64,000 bases of DNA, taken from the NCBI GenBank assembly GCA_015345905.1, contig JADDTR010000007.1, forward strand, positions 186,001 to 250,000. Direction: 5' to 3'. Within the stretch, counting starts at the first letter, position 1. Each line of letters opens with the position of its first letter. The notes below the pieces were generated by a model that saw only the letters and a list, made by a program, of their open reading frames with translations, searched no databases and had not been told where the DNA came from. Below are positions 54,270 to 64,000 of the stretch, one piece after another. This stretch comes from Aotearoamyces nothofagi. Lineage: Eukaryota; Ascomycota; Leotiomycetes; Leotiales; Tympanidaceae. The translations under genes were made by a program, and so were the position numbers.

Positions 54270-55748
54270 CTAATCCACGCGCCCTGCCAGGTATAGGATG
54301 TTCTCCTTCATGGCAGACGTCAACTCTCCATTACCAGTATAGACGTACGAGACAGTCTCTCGCCATGCTTCCGGCCGAGGGAGAGGCAGCTCAATTACGT
54401 CTCCCTTTCTGATATGCCCCGAAAGCATCAGCGCCCCCAGCACTGGAAGGAATTGTAAAGCATATTCTACGTCTAGTCCCTGTCAGCTTTCATATCAACG
54501 ATGGGGTATAGCCAAATACTTACGAATGGGTATCATGCGCCGGTTTGTAGATCTAGAGCATAGCACGGCACTGGCATCCGATGCGGGCTGTTCATTATTG
54601 GGCTCACAGGGTCTCGGAGATGAAAAGCTGTTGGATCGCATGTGGAGATGGACGCCAACATTTTCGTCGTTGTTCTTCAAGGCAGCTCCTTCCGCCCTCA
54701 CGACCGATATGCCGGCTTCCATCTGTCGAAGATCAAAACGTCTTTGGATCAGGAAGGGTCTGCGCTCCTTCGCATGTGGGAGAACTCTGGCCCGAATCAC
54801 GATGTGCTCTCTGGGCTTCTCCAAAGTATCTCTATTACTTGAACCCTCATCAGTCTGGGCTGTCTTCTCCGATCCGCTGTTTTCAAGTGAAGTAGGTCCT
54901 CGCAAGTGTAACGCTGTCACAAAGGCTTCAGCAGCCATGGCGTTGCCCAGAGACACTTGACTCCATCCCCCAAGCCTATCTCGTTTATTACAAACGGGAG
55001 CAGATGGTAGAGATGGCTGAGATGGCTGAGACGTATGAGTAAGGCAGCGCAGTGACCCTTGTCTAGTAGCGACGGTACCTAGCTCACCCGGCAGCATATG
55101 CCTAGACTCGTCACTATGAACTACAGTTGTGACGGTAGTAGTGGTGACCACCTTCCCGAGCATGGCTGACTCATTATGGTTGACACCAGCCAGCAGCATT
55201 TCCCTTGACTCCTGCACAATCGATTTGTGATGCGTAGCCCGTTGAAATATTCTACCTGGACCTAGAGGAGAAGATACAGCAACTTTTCCCAAGCGTATGG
55301 CAAGGCCACTCGGAGATAGCGTTGAAGAATTCCTCATCGGGAAATTTTGAGATGCGGGAGTATTGGGTGGCCTAGAAGGGTATCCGGGCTGAAGGGCGGT
55401 CGACATTCCATTCTCACAATAGTACTGACGCACTGCTGCCAACGTTGGGCTAGCTAAACTCATCGCTGACTGAGGTGAATTTACTGATCCTGATGAAGAA
55501 TAGTATGTAGTAGAACCGGAAGAGGGGCAATATATCATTTCGGATGACGGATACGGGGATATTAAACTTCTCCTCCTCTCTTGGTTGGAACCAACCTGAT
55601 CCGTTGCTAGTGGTCGAAGGTCTGTATGCCGTGGCCGACGTCGCTGCGAGGTATGAAGAGCTTCACGCTGTATGGGGGATGATGTTCCAGACGTCATATG
55701 TGGCATATTGCAGAATTCTACAGCAAATGTTGCCCCTTGTGATTCCAT
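54270..55748 (-). CDS. Conserved fungal protein with C-terminal BTB-like segment
   Basis: Two exons on the minus strand, about 54524-55748 and 54270-54472, 475 residues from MESQGATFAVEF. The intron joins MIPI to HVEYALQFLPVLGALMLSGH. The last 70 residues (GHIRKGDVIELPLPRPEAWRETVSYVYTGNGEL) resemble a BTB/POZ fold, where YVYTG is typical; this is my reading, not certain. The rest is Ser/Pro/Thr-rich and disordered. The open frame continues upstream of the ATG (NLKRRFSPNPDSKF) to a stop, and AG acceptors lie there (CTACAG at about 55797), so a further 5' exon is possible. No function can be assigned. Confidence 0.7.
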
Positions 55749-56718
55749 GAACTTGGAATCTGGATTCGGCGAAAAACGTCGCTTCAGGTTGACGTTCTGT
55801 AGCAAGGATGGCAGCTAGTAAGATGCCAACTGTGACAATCCAGCGAGATGCTCTTCAGGGGGTCTTGTATAGAAACCCGAAATCTTGGCCAAAGATACTG
55901 TCGGTCCTGCTTTACCCCTCTTAGAAGATGGCTTGTCGCTTTCGTGAAATTGTCTAAAAGGAGTTAGGAACCGCGGCAACAAGAACACACCCAAAGTGCT
56001 TTGCAAAGAACTGCCACTTATAATTGAAAATATTTATTGCCAATGGATCGGAATAGATATGTAATGTATCTCGAGGAGATGCCATAAAGAAATGATGTGC
56101 TTCATAATGTCTCGCCTTCTACATTTGGTGCAGAAGGCTTAGAAGCCAAACAAAGAAACTCAAACAACAGATGCAAGATGCAACTAAGAGGGCATGAACT
56201 TGAAATATACAGCACGCAAAGGCAAATAAGACCTAGCTTGGGAGAGATATCTCGTTTTTAAAGCCTTTACGATGGCTGCGTTCCAAAACCACCTTGTTTT
56301 GTTGGAAATTCGCAATCATATAGCTAGTGCTGTGCATAGCTGATTGATTGATGAGGCCAATAAGGCCTTGCGTAGAGAGAGAGTACGATCTTGCACAGCG
56401 ATCCAGTACTTTCCGAGCCTTGACAGACTGATGAAATCCCGAACAGCTGCCCTTTTCTGTGGGCAGAGAAGTTCACAAGGATGAGTGATGAGCTTCAGCC
56501 TTGCGCTATTCTGAGTCGCTTGAGTTAGCGTAATACTGTAGTTGCGGCTGCGGCTGGGTGCGTGCGGCGGCTACGGCTGTCCTCAAATAGCTTTCAAGCG
56601 GTTCCCAGCGCGCGAGATCCCTTCAGGACAATTAACCAGAGAGTGAAGAATATAATGATCCTGAAACTTTATAGGACATTTACTCTTTTGTGATTCTTGG
56701 TATCTGTAACCCGACAGC
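55749..56718. other. Divergent intergenic region
   Basis: Separates the BTB-like gene and GWT1. It may include a 5' exon of the former (55800-56000). Otherwise nothing recognisable. Confidence 0.5.
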
Positions 56719-58242
56719 ATGGCCAATAGCTACAAGAGCCTCAAGGAGGACTTTGTATCGAATTTGACAGGCGGAGATATTTCAGAGATCAACTATGTCA
56801 CAGCTGTTGCTCCCGTATGTCTTGCCAGAATCCCTCAGTGATTATGCTGACTAAAATTAAAGTCTGCCATCATATTATGGTCTGTCCTGCAGTCTAGACG
56901 ATCATTCTTCATTCAATATACATACGTGGCCTCTGCCGTCGACTTTCTCCTCAATATCGGAGCCATCCTTCTTGCAACGACATTATACTCCTCACGACCT
57001 TTGCTTCTAAATGCATTGATACTTGCCCCGGCTGCATTATTTTATGCACTCCCACCTCAAGTACGACCAAATCTGAAGCATAAGCCACGGGTTTCGAATG
57101 GGAAATCTGCAGCAGAACCTCTAGATGACCTGCCATTGAAACCATTCCTCACCACATATAGAGGATGCATGATGGCTGTTACCTGCCTTGCTATTCTGGC
57201 CGTTGATTTCCGAATTTTTCCACGGCGCTTTGCGAAGGTTGAGAACTGGGGCACGTCTTTGATGGATCTAGGTGTGGGGTCCTTTGTCTTCTCTGCAGGT
57301 GTTGTTGCTGCCAGGCCAATTCTGAAGGAACAGCTCACCGGAAATGGCAAAGGTCTTCGTGTACGTCTATATCATTCAGCACGTCATTCTTTACCTCTCA
57401 TTATACTCGGATTGATACGGCTATACAGTGTTAAGGGGCTGGACTATGCTGAACATGTCACCGAATACGGAGTGCACTGGAACTTTTTCTTCACCCTCGC
57501 ATTCTTGCCGCCCTTTGTCGCTCTTTTACAGTCTGCCTTTCATATTATTCCATCCTTTGAGATATTGGCAGTCCTCCTGGGGGTGTCTTATCAGGTTCTA
57601 TTAGAATCCACCGACTTGAAGGCCTTCATTCTGACAGCTCCACGCACGAATATCTTCTCGAAGAACCGCGAGGGAATATTCAGCTTCTTTGGATATCTTT
57701 CGATCTTTCTTGCCGGTCAAGCCACCGGCATGTATGTCATTCCTCGGCGCGCATTTCCGAAAGGACCGTCATCTGGCTCTGCCCAGAGAAAGAGACTTCT
57801 GATTGCATTGGTCGCCTGGTCTGCTTTATGGATACTACTTTATCAACTAGTGTCTAATTACAGCTATGGTGCGGGGTTGGCAGTGTCACGGCGTCTGGCT
57901 AATTTTCCGTACTTTCTATGGGTGACAGCTTTCAACTGTGCCCAATTAACTGCCTTTTGTGCCATTGAGACCTTCTTTTTCCCATCTGCCCATCGAGCAA
58001 CAGACAAGGCAGTAGAAAGGGAGAGCTATAATCTTGCGACCAGCAAAATACTGGCTGCTTTTAATCGAAATGGTTTAGCTATTTTCTTGATTGCAAACCT
58101 TCTCACTGGGCTTGTTAATATAACAATACCTACACTCCATGTCGGGGATGCTCAATCAATGGGCATATTATTAGGCTATGCGGGGATAGTTACAGGAGTC
58201 GCTGTATTGTTAGACATGTACGATATAAGCATCAAGATGTGA
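56719..58242 (+). CDS. gwt1: GPI-anchor biosynthesis inositol acyltransferase GWT1 (PIG-W)
   Basis: Exons 56719-56814 and 56863-58242, 491 residues. The N-terminus [19 protein letters not shown] is strongly conserved in GWT1. About a dozen hydrophobic helices follow, with the conserved luminal/cytosolic blocks [48 protein letters not shown] (about 139-171), [15 protein letters not shown] and [11 protein letters not shown]. The enzyme acylates the inositol of GlcN-PI in the endoplasmic reticulum, needed to deliver GPI-anchored wall proteins. The intron falls after residue 32, before the first helix. Confidence 0.95.
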
Positions 58243-59098
58243 CGAGCCTGATACAGATCAAGAAACGAATTACTCGGGTATCAACAAGACATGACATATT
58301 TATTCTACGATGCCAGTGGATGCCTCCATCCGAGGGATCCTGAGATGTCGATGCACGGGCCTGCTCCCACATATGGCTATGATCGTCGTGTTAACTACGT
58401 GCCGCACATTCATTGTACAGTGCCTGAGCACTCTGGTCTTCTATTATTAGACGGCTAGGTTGTGTGGAAACGGATCTTAGATATCTATGCAACCGTTCAA
58501 TGACGCTCTGGGCCTGAAAGAGTACAGGACGGCACAGATAGTAGGGATGTATTTGTATAATGGAATTGCAGGAGCGGTGGTTCCGCCTGAGCCTGTTTCG
58601 AGTTTCATCTGACGAGCCGGCGTTTGTTTTGACGAAAGCCACAGCCAGCTGCAAACACCCGCTGGACGCTAACGCGCAGCGAACAGAGCCCCGGCTTGGC
58701 CCGTTTTGCGCTGGCTCCAGGGAGCCTCCAGTGCTCCACCAGCCCATGCCGCGGGCCAGATTGGGTTTTGTGACTAGTGTCACGGGATTTAAGATGAGAA
58801 TGGCTAGCAGAATCTCCGTGATTGTGTACCTTACTCGCTCCAATTCAGCCGACAATTTATTGCCCAGAAGCAAGGACACGGGGTGGACAGAGGGTGCACA
58901 GGAGCACAGGAGCACAGATGCACAGAGGGTGGAATCAAGCATTCTTCGGCTCCATCATCGTTACAGGCCTGCTCGAGTGTGCGCGTATGCGAGCATGCGA
59001 GTATCCAACCGTGCTTCCCGGCCGTGTCCGCTTCAACCACGCCATTGCAGTCACAAGCAGTCGCAGCCGCTGGAAGACGGCCGCGGCGGTACGTGGTA

Positions 59099-59209
59099 CA
59101 GTTCGTGGTTCAGTTCGTGGTTCAGTTCGTGGTATTGTACAGTTCGTGGTATTGTACAGTTCGTGGTATTGTACAGTTCGTGGTATTGTACAGTTCGTGG
59201 TACAGTTCG
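59099..59209. repeat. Minisatellite, alternating 12- and 17-bp units (CAGTTCGTGGT...)
   Basis: Units start with CAGTTCGTGGT and are either 12 bp or 17 bp (with ATTGTA added). The order is 12, 12, 17, 17, 17, 17, 12, then a degenerate end. The 17-bp units are virtually identical. Confidence 0.95.
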
Positions 59210-59707
59210 CCTATGTAGACGATGGTGACACCCAGGAACACTCGACAGGAACATATATTGGCATATTGGCTCTCGACAGTCCCAGGGATTCAGCTGCATC
59301 AGCCTTGAGGCTGTATGAGGAAGGCTACCGGGCGTGCAGTTGTGCAGTTGCGCCTCCGGTAGAGACAGCCTCGTACTTATCCAGGATTGAGCAGGAACAC
59401 CTGCATGACGCCCGCCGCCTCCTCATCTCCGAGATCAATGCACAATGCGCAAGTCATAAATTATCTGATCAATCGCAGCTTTGTATGACAGAGGCAGTGT
59501 ACACATTGTGCGCCATAAACGTCCAATATATATCGAGTTGCAACTTGGATTTGTTTTGTATATGGACTTAGATGGTAAGGTTGTGAGGACAGAGTACGGA
59601 GCTGGATAGGCGTAGAAAGAGAAATGTGGCCGCTGTAAGGCGCTGCGAGCAGCTGGAGCACGATAGTAGCTTGCCAGAGGGATGTGTATTCCGAAGTGTG
59701 CCATAAT

Positions 59708-59739
59708 GATGCCACGATGCCACGATGCCATGATGCCAT
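59708..59739. repeat. 8-bp array (GATGCCAY)4
   Basis: Four copies, the first two ending in C and the last two in T. Confidence 0.95.
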
Positions 59740-60774
59740 GAAGGAGGTTGAGAAGTTTGTCTAGACACAACTTCCTTCGGACAGCGTCCTGACTCGTGTC
59801 TCAGGGCCCTCCTAGGGATCAGCACTGCTCCTGGCTGTTTTCACAAAGCACCATACGGCATGCCAAGGATCTTTTGCGTCCGCGCAGAAACGACTGTTAA
59901 TGATATGCCATTGTGCTTTAAAGAAGATCATTTCCCATCGATTCCTTCTTTGCATAATAAGGAACAGGTAGCTGGGATGATATACCTGTAAGATGGCGGA
60001 TGGATCGGATCACACAGTAGAAGACGCGCCCAGTATCTATCAGCAAATACATTCATTACCTTACCTTAATTCAGCCAGGAAACGGGACAGACGCTGGCGA
60101 GACGTAAGACATCGGACGAGAGTATGACTATTGACTGGACCCTGTGAACTTAAACCCATCCTCTCTTCGTAGGACAAACCCTGGACTCGCAACTTTCATA
60201 TGCGTCTGTGACCAAAATCATAATGCAGATAATAGTATCGCGTGAATACGGCCATTATCAGAGCAGATTTTTCATGCAAAGAACACCTTTGTAAATAGAA
60301 CCAGCCTACAAAAGAATCTTTGCCTTTGCAAAGGTATATGCTGTGCTTGATATATCCTGTCGTGTTTTCAAGCCTTCGGAGCTATACCAGCCCCTTTCTC
60401 AAACCATCGCTTAGTCGCAAAAAGGGAAATTACAGCGACCAAGCAATATCGGACGCTCCTACTGGCTGGACGCCTATGCTTCTCGAAGCTCCAAGTCGAC
60501 CTCACCACACCGTGCCTGCGACTCGACGACTCCGCAATTGCTGCGTTGTCAATCGATCTGGGTAGGCTTCATCGATAATTCCATTGTTGACCAGAGCTCA
60601 TCGACAGCTCTTCGGCAACGGTTACAGCTCCACCCTTCCACACCATGATAGCTGGCAAGCCTCATTGGTGACAGAGGCGACATTTCGCTATCACAAGGAG
60701 TTGCCAGATCTTGACTCCAAGACTGGCATTCGAAGAAAGGGACTGCTGAACTTCACAACGCGTAGAGCAGGACG

Positions 60775-63700
60775 ATGTCTTCCGCCGCGTTGCAAGCAGC
60801 TCCACATCAGTCAACTACCATTACTTCCTTATCACCTGCCTCGTCGCCGGCAAGTCGACAATACACATCTCAACCACCCCACTCGAGAGATCCATACGAG
60901 CACTACAATCAACAACCCTCAAACGCGTCGCCGTCGGCCACAACACGCCGGCCTTCACGTAGGCCTAGCGGCAATGGCGCATCGTCAAGTACACAACCTC
61001 AGCCAGCGTACTATTCACCTTCTGGTACGGCATCGGCTCCCTCTCCAGTAGTCTCGCGGTCTTCTACTTCATCAACGCAGATGACGCCAGCAGCGGCGAT
61101 TACCGGCCCAGCTTCTGTCTACCCTACTGCGACGACATCTCAACGTGGCGTACCTCCAGTTGCCCCCCCTAGAACCTCTTCAACCCAGCATGCTTCTGGA
61201 GCGGCTCTAGCTGCTGCATCAGCTGCCGCTGACAGGTCACGGCGCGGAGCACAGCCAGCAGATGAACGAGCGTCGAACTCGGCGCGAACAGTCGCTACTG
61301 GCGATAGCCTACAAAACCGCGATCCCGAGCGAAGCAATGGGAATCGCCAGACAAATGGTAATGAGAGGGAAGGGGTCAACGATGATGCTGCAGCTGCTGC
61401 CAATGCGGCTTCTCGATCACGGCGGAGAGCACAGCAACCGCACGACCCACTTCCACAAAGAGCGAATAGTACCCGAGAGCCAAGGTCCTCACAGTCACAG
61501 CCGCCAGGTCACAGCCGATCTCAAGTCATGAACACATCTTCTGCCAATGGTCCTACTCGAGAAGCCAGCGAAGTTCTCAGCCGCGTTGTTGTGAGTAAAC
61601 CGGAGGTGGATATAGATCGTGAGCGGGAACGGATGGCAGAAGCTGTTCCTCATCCTACTTCCGAAGCGACAGATGTAACCCCAATTACCGGACTCAGTAT
61701 TGTGGGAAGTGAGGGTGTCGAGGATGGAAGTGGAGGAGGTGGGCGAAGTAGGCATGATCATACAACATCATCGAAGCGTGAGAAGAATACGAGGTTTGGG
61801 GAATACTTCTTAGGAAATACTCTTGGAGAGGGCGAGTTTGGCAAAGTCAAGATGGGTTGGAAGCAGGAAGGTGGTGTACAGGTACGTTAGACTGATTGTA
61901 TACCATATACATGCCCTATACAACAAAAAATGACACTGCTGACTTGAGACAAAGGTTGCCATAAAGCTCATCCGACGAGACAGTGTGGGCACGAATCCAA
62001 CACGTCTAGCGAAGATATACCGCGAAATCGCTATCCTCCGCGAGATTTCTCATCCGAACATTGTTCGTTTGCATGAGATGGTGGAGACAGACAGACATAT
62101 TGGTATTATTCTCGAGTATGCTTCAGGTGGAGAACTATTTGATTACATTCTCAATCATCGATACTTAAAGGACAATGCTGCAAGGCGCCTGTTCGCTCAG
62201 TTGGTATCCGGAGTGGGTTATTTACATAAGAAGGGCATAGTTCACCGAGACCTCAAGCTCGAAAACCTGCTCCTGGACCGCAATCGAAACATCATAATTA
62301 CCGATTTTGGCTTCGCAAATACTTTCAATCCTTCAGACGAGTTAGGAGAGGAAGTGGAGTATGGCCTATCGAGTCGAGAGTACGTGAAAAGAAAGGAACT
62401 AGATAAAGTGTTACCTGGAGGCTTCAGGAGAGGCGATCTTATGCAGACCAGCTGCGGGAGTCCATGCTATGCAGCTCCTGAACTTGTCGTCAGCGATTCT
62501 CTATATACTGGACGAAAGGTGGACGTTTGGAGCTGTGGGGTTATCCTGGTGAGTCAATGTAGGGTACGCCTCAAGATCAAAAAGCTAACTCGATAATTTC
62601 CCAGTACGCTATGCTCGCGGGTTATCTTCCCTTCGACGATGATCCAGCCAACCCAGAAGGCGACAATATCAACCTTCTGTACAAATACATCGTATCGACT
62701 CCCTTGACATTTCCAGAATATGTCACTCCGCACGCCCGAGACCTTCTTCGTCGTATATTAGTACCAGATCCACGAAAGCGAGCTGACCTCTTCGAAGTCG
62801 CTAGGCACAGCTGGCTCAGCGAGTACGCACATGTCGTTGGCTTTATTACTAGTAGCACCACAACCACAGGCGACATCGCCAATACCACGGTTGGTGCTGA
62901 GGATCATACGGAGCCCCTACTTGCACGCAGCGCGTCCGTTCGGGAACCCACCAAGGTATCGAAGGCAGAGAAGACTGCCGTTGGAGATCTAGCTCGAAAG
63001 CATGGTAATGTTGACCAAGATTCCAATGAGCCTAACCCCAAGACGTCAAAGGACAACAAACGGCGCACCGTGCAACTTGAATATGTCGCTCCTCGATCAC
63101 AAACTGCACGGGGAGAGGATGCTCTAGCTAGTTCTGCTGCCCCATCTGGCTCTCGCACGCGCGCGAGGTCAGGTAGTCAAGGGCCTGTAGAAGTTCCTTT
63201 ATCTAGCCAACCAGTAAGCAGGAGAGTTATCTCCACTGACAAGCCTCTGCCTCAAGATCCACCGGTCTCACGAGATGGCCAATACCAGAGCTCCAGCCAG
63301 TCAAGGAGACCGTCAAGCTCCCAGCGACAGCAGGGCATGCCCCCTCCTGCACGTCCTGGACGAGAAGTCCCTCGCTCGATATCAGACAACGCATTCATGA
63401 CCCCACTCATGGGAACATCAATTGCAAGGCCCAACACAGGCGGCTCCATGACTTCAACTGCCAGCCTAGGAGGATCGATGGGGTTGCCGAAGCGCGCTTC
63501 TTATGGTCAGCCTGTTGCACCAACTGTAGCGGGTACCAACGCCCATGGTCGCATGTCTCAACCCAAGAACGACAAGAATTATGTTATTTCGAGTCCGATG
63601 CTCCAGGATGAACATGACTCTGATTATGGTCGTCCAAGCACCACCCAAGTCCCCTCAAAATTTGCCCAACTTTCAGGCTTTGATAACGGACAAGGCGTTC

Positions 63701-64000
63701 CTGAGCGAAATACTCATAAAAGGTCAAACACAGTTAGCAGTATTGGAGAGAAGATATTTGGGCGCCATGCTTCTATTTTCAGCGGCCGGTCCAATCAAGA
63801 TAGAAACCAGGAGAAGCCGAAGAAGTCCTACCCGCCTGTTAGCATGTCTGGCGCAAATCTTGGATCTGATAACCCTAGACAGTCAATAGACTCCTCCCGT
63901 CGGTCAATTTCTTTCGGATTTGGTCGGAAGAGAAGTGGAAGTATCGCTGGCTCTTCCCAAGAGAAGCCGGCGAGACGATTCTCACTCCTCCCTACATCGT
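60775..64000 (+). CDS. kin4: Kin4-type Ser/Thr protein kinase (3' end beyond window)
   Basis: Exons 60775-61881, 61955-62548 and 62605 to the edge; 1,032 residues visible and the frame still open. The first 340 residues are Ser/Ala/Gln-rich and disordered. The kinase domain starts at about 341: glycine loop GEGEFG 351-356, catalytic Lys373 in VAIK, HRD 466-468, DFG 486-488, TSCGSP from 534, APE 543-545, DVWSCGVIL. An insert of roughly 30 extra residues lies between DFG and the activation threonine. The domain belongs to the AMPK/Snf1-like group, and TSCGSPCYAAPELV is shared with Kin4/Frk1. In yeast Kin4 holds mitotic exit when the spindle is mispositioned. The long C-terminus is Ser-rich (KRSNTVSSIGEKIFGRHASIF). 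Confidence 0.85.

Larger units (their letters stand above)
58243..60774. other. 2.5-kb gene-free stretch, repeats plus leader of the kinase gene
   Basis: 58400-59800 is repeat-rich with no credible gene. 59900-60774 reads like a promoter and long leader of the kinase, with several short upstream frames. Confidence 0.6.

Noticed and set aside
58391-59571. Frames of 180-250 codons on both strands
   Set aside because: They overlap the minisatellite and repeat-rich DNA, are not conserved-looking, and have no plausible splice pattern.
1-64000. CRISPR arrays, intact transposons or retroelements
   Set aside because: The tandem arrays have no unique spacers of uniform length, the sequence is eukaryotic, and no transposase, reverse transcriptase or long terminal repeat was recognised in any frame.

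Overview
The window is nuclear DNA of a filamentous ascomycete (Pezizomycotina). The genes are rich in short GT-AG introns (about 49-116 bp), and the protein set is typical of moulds: LaeA, L-arabinitol dehydrogenase, Clr5-domain and Cps1-type proteins, GWT1. The LaeA protein most resembles, from memory, Leotiomycete/Sordariomycete LAE1; the class is a weak inference. I resolve 22 protein-coding genes, one running off the right edge, and two decayed host-gene copies. Most exon joins were checked by reading frame and by family-typical protein sequence across the junction. No tRNA, rRNA, CRISPR array or intact mobile element could be supported.

Layout. 1-7.1 kb is gene-poor and full of short tandem repeats; it holds the secondary-metabolism regulator laeA and a broken D-2-hydroxyacid dehydrogenase. 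7.1-34.5 kb is a dense housekeeping block: a dsRNA-binding-like RS protein, an HSD10-like dehydrogenase, a Rab GTPase, beta-mannosidase B, xylitol dehydrogenase and L-arabinitol 4-dehydrogenase (head to head), ATP synthase subunit g, the Rok1 helicase, a SPRY/PPxY protein, an amidase, TAF9 and HIS4 (head to head), and MPP-beta and SDH4 (head to head). 34.5-36.7 kb is AT-rich and carries a decayed HAD-type hydrolase. 36.7-42.8 kb has D-lactate dehydrogenase, a Clr5 protein and a disordered protein. 42.8-48.2 and 49.8-54.3 kb are two gene deserts packed with mini- and microsatellites, flanking one Cps1-type polysaccharide synthase. 54.3-64 kb holds a BTB-like protein, GWT1, a third repeat-rich gap and a Kin4-type kinase.

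How genes work together. XDH and LAD are consecutive oxidoreductases of the fungal L-arabinose/D-xylose pathway and share one promoter region; beta-mannosidase B lies tail to tail beside XDH, giving a small sugar-use group. MPP-beta, SDH4, ATP20 and DLD are mitochondrial. GWT1 (GPI anchors) and the Cps1-like synthase concern the cell surface. I found no convincing unknown multi-gene system. The most unusual features are the GTAC-rich repeat islands, a 13-bp triplicated RTCACRTG motif in a divergent promoter, and several protein oddities given in the findings.
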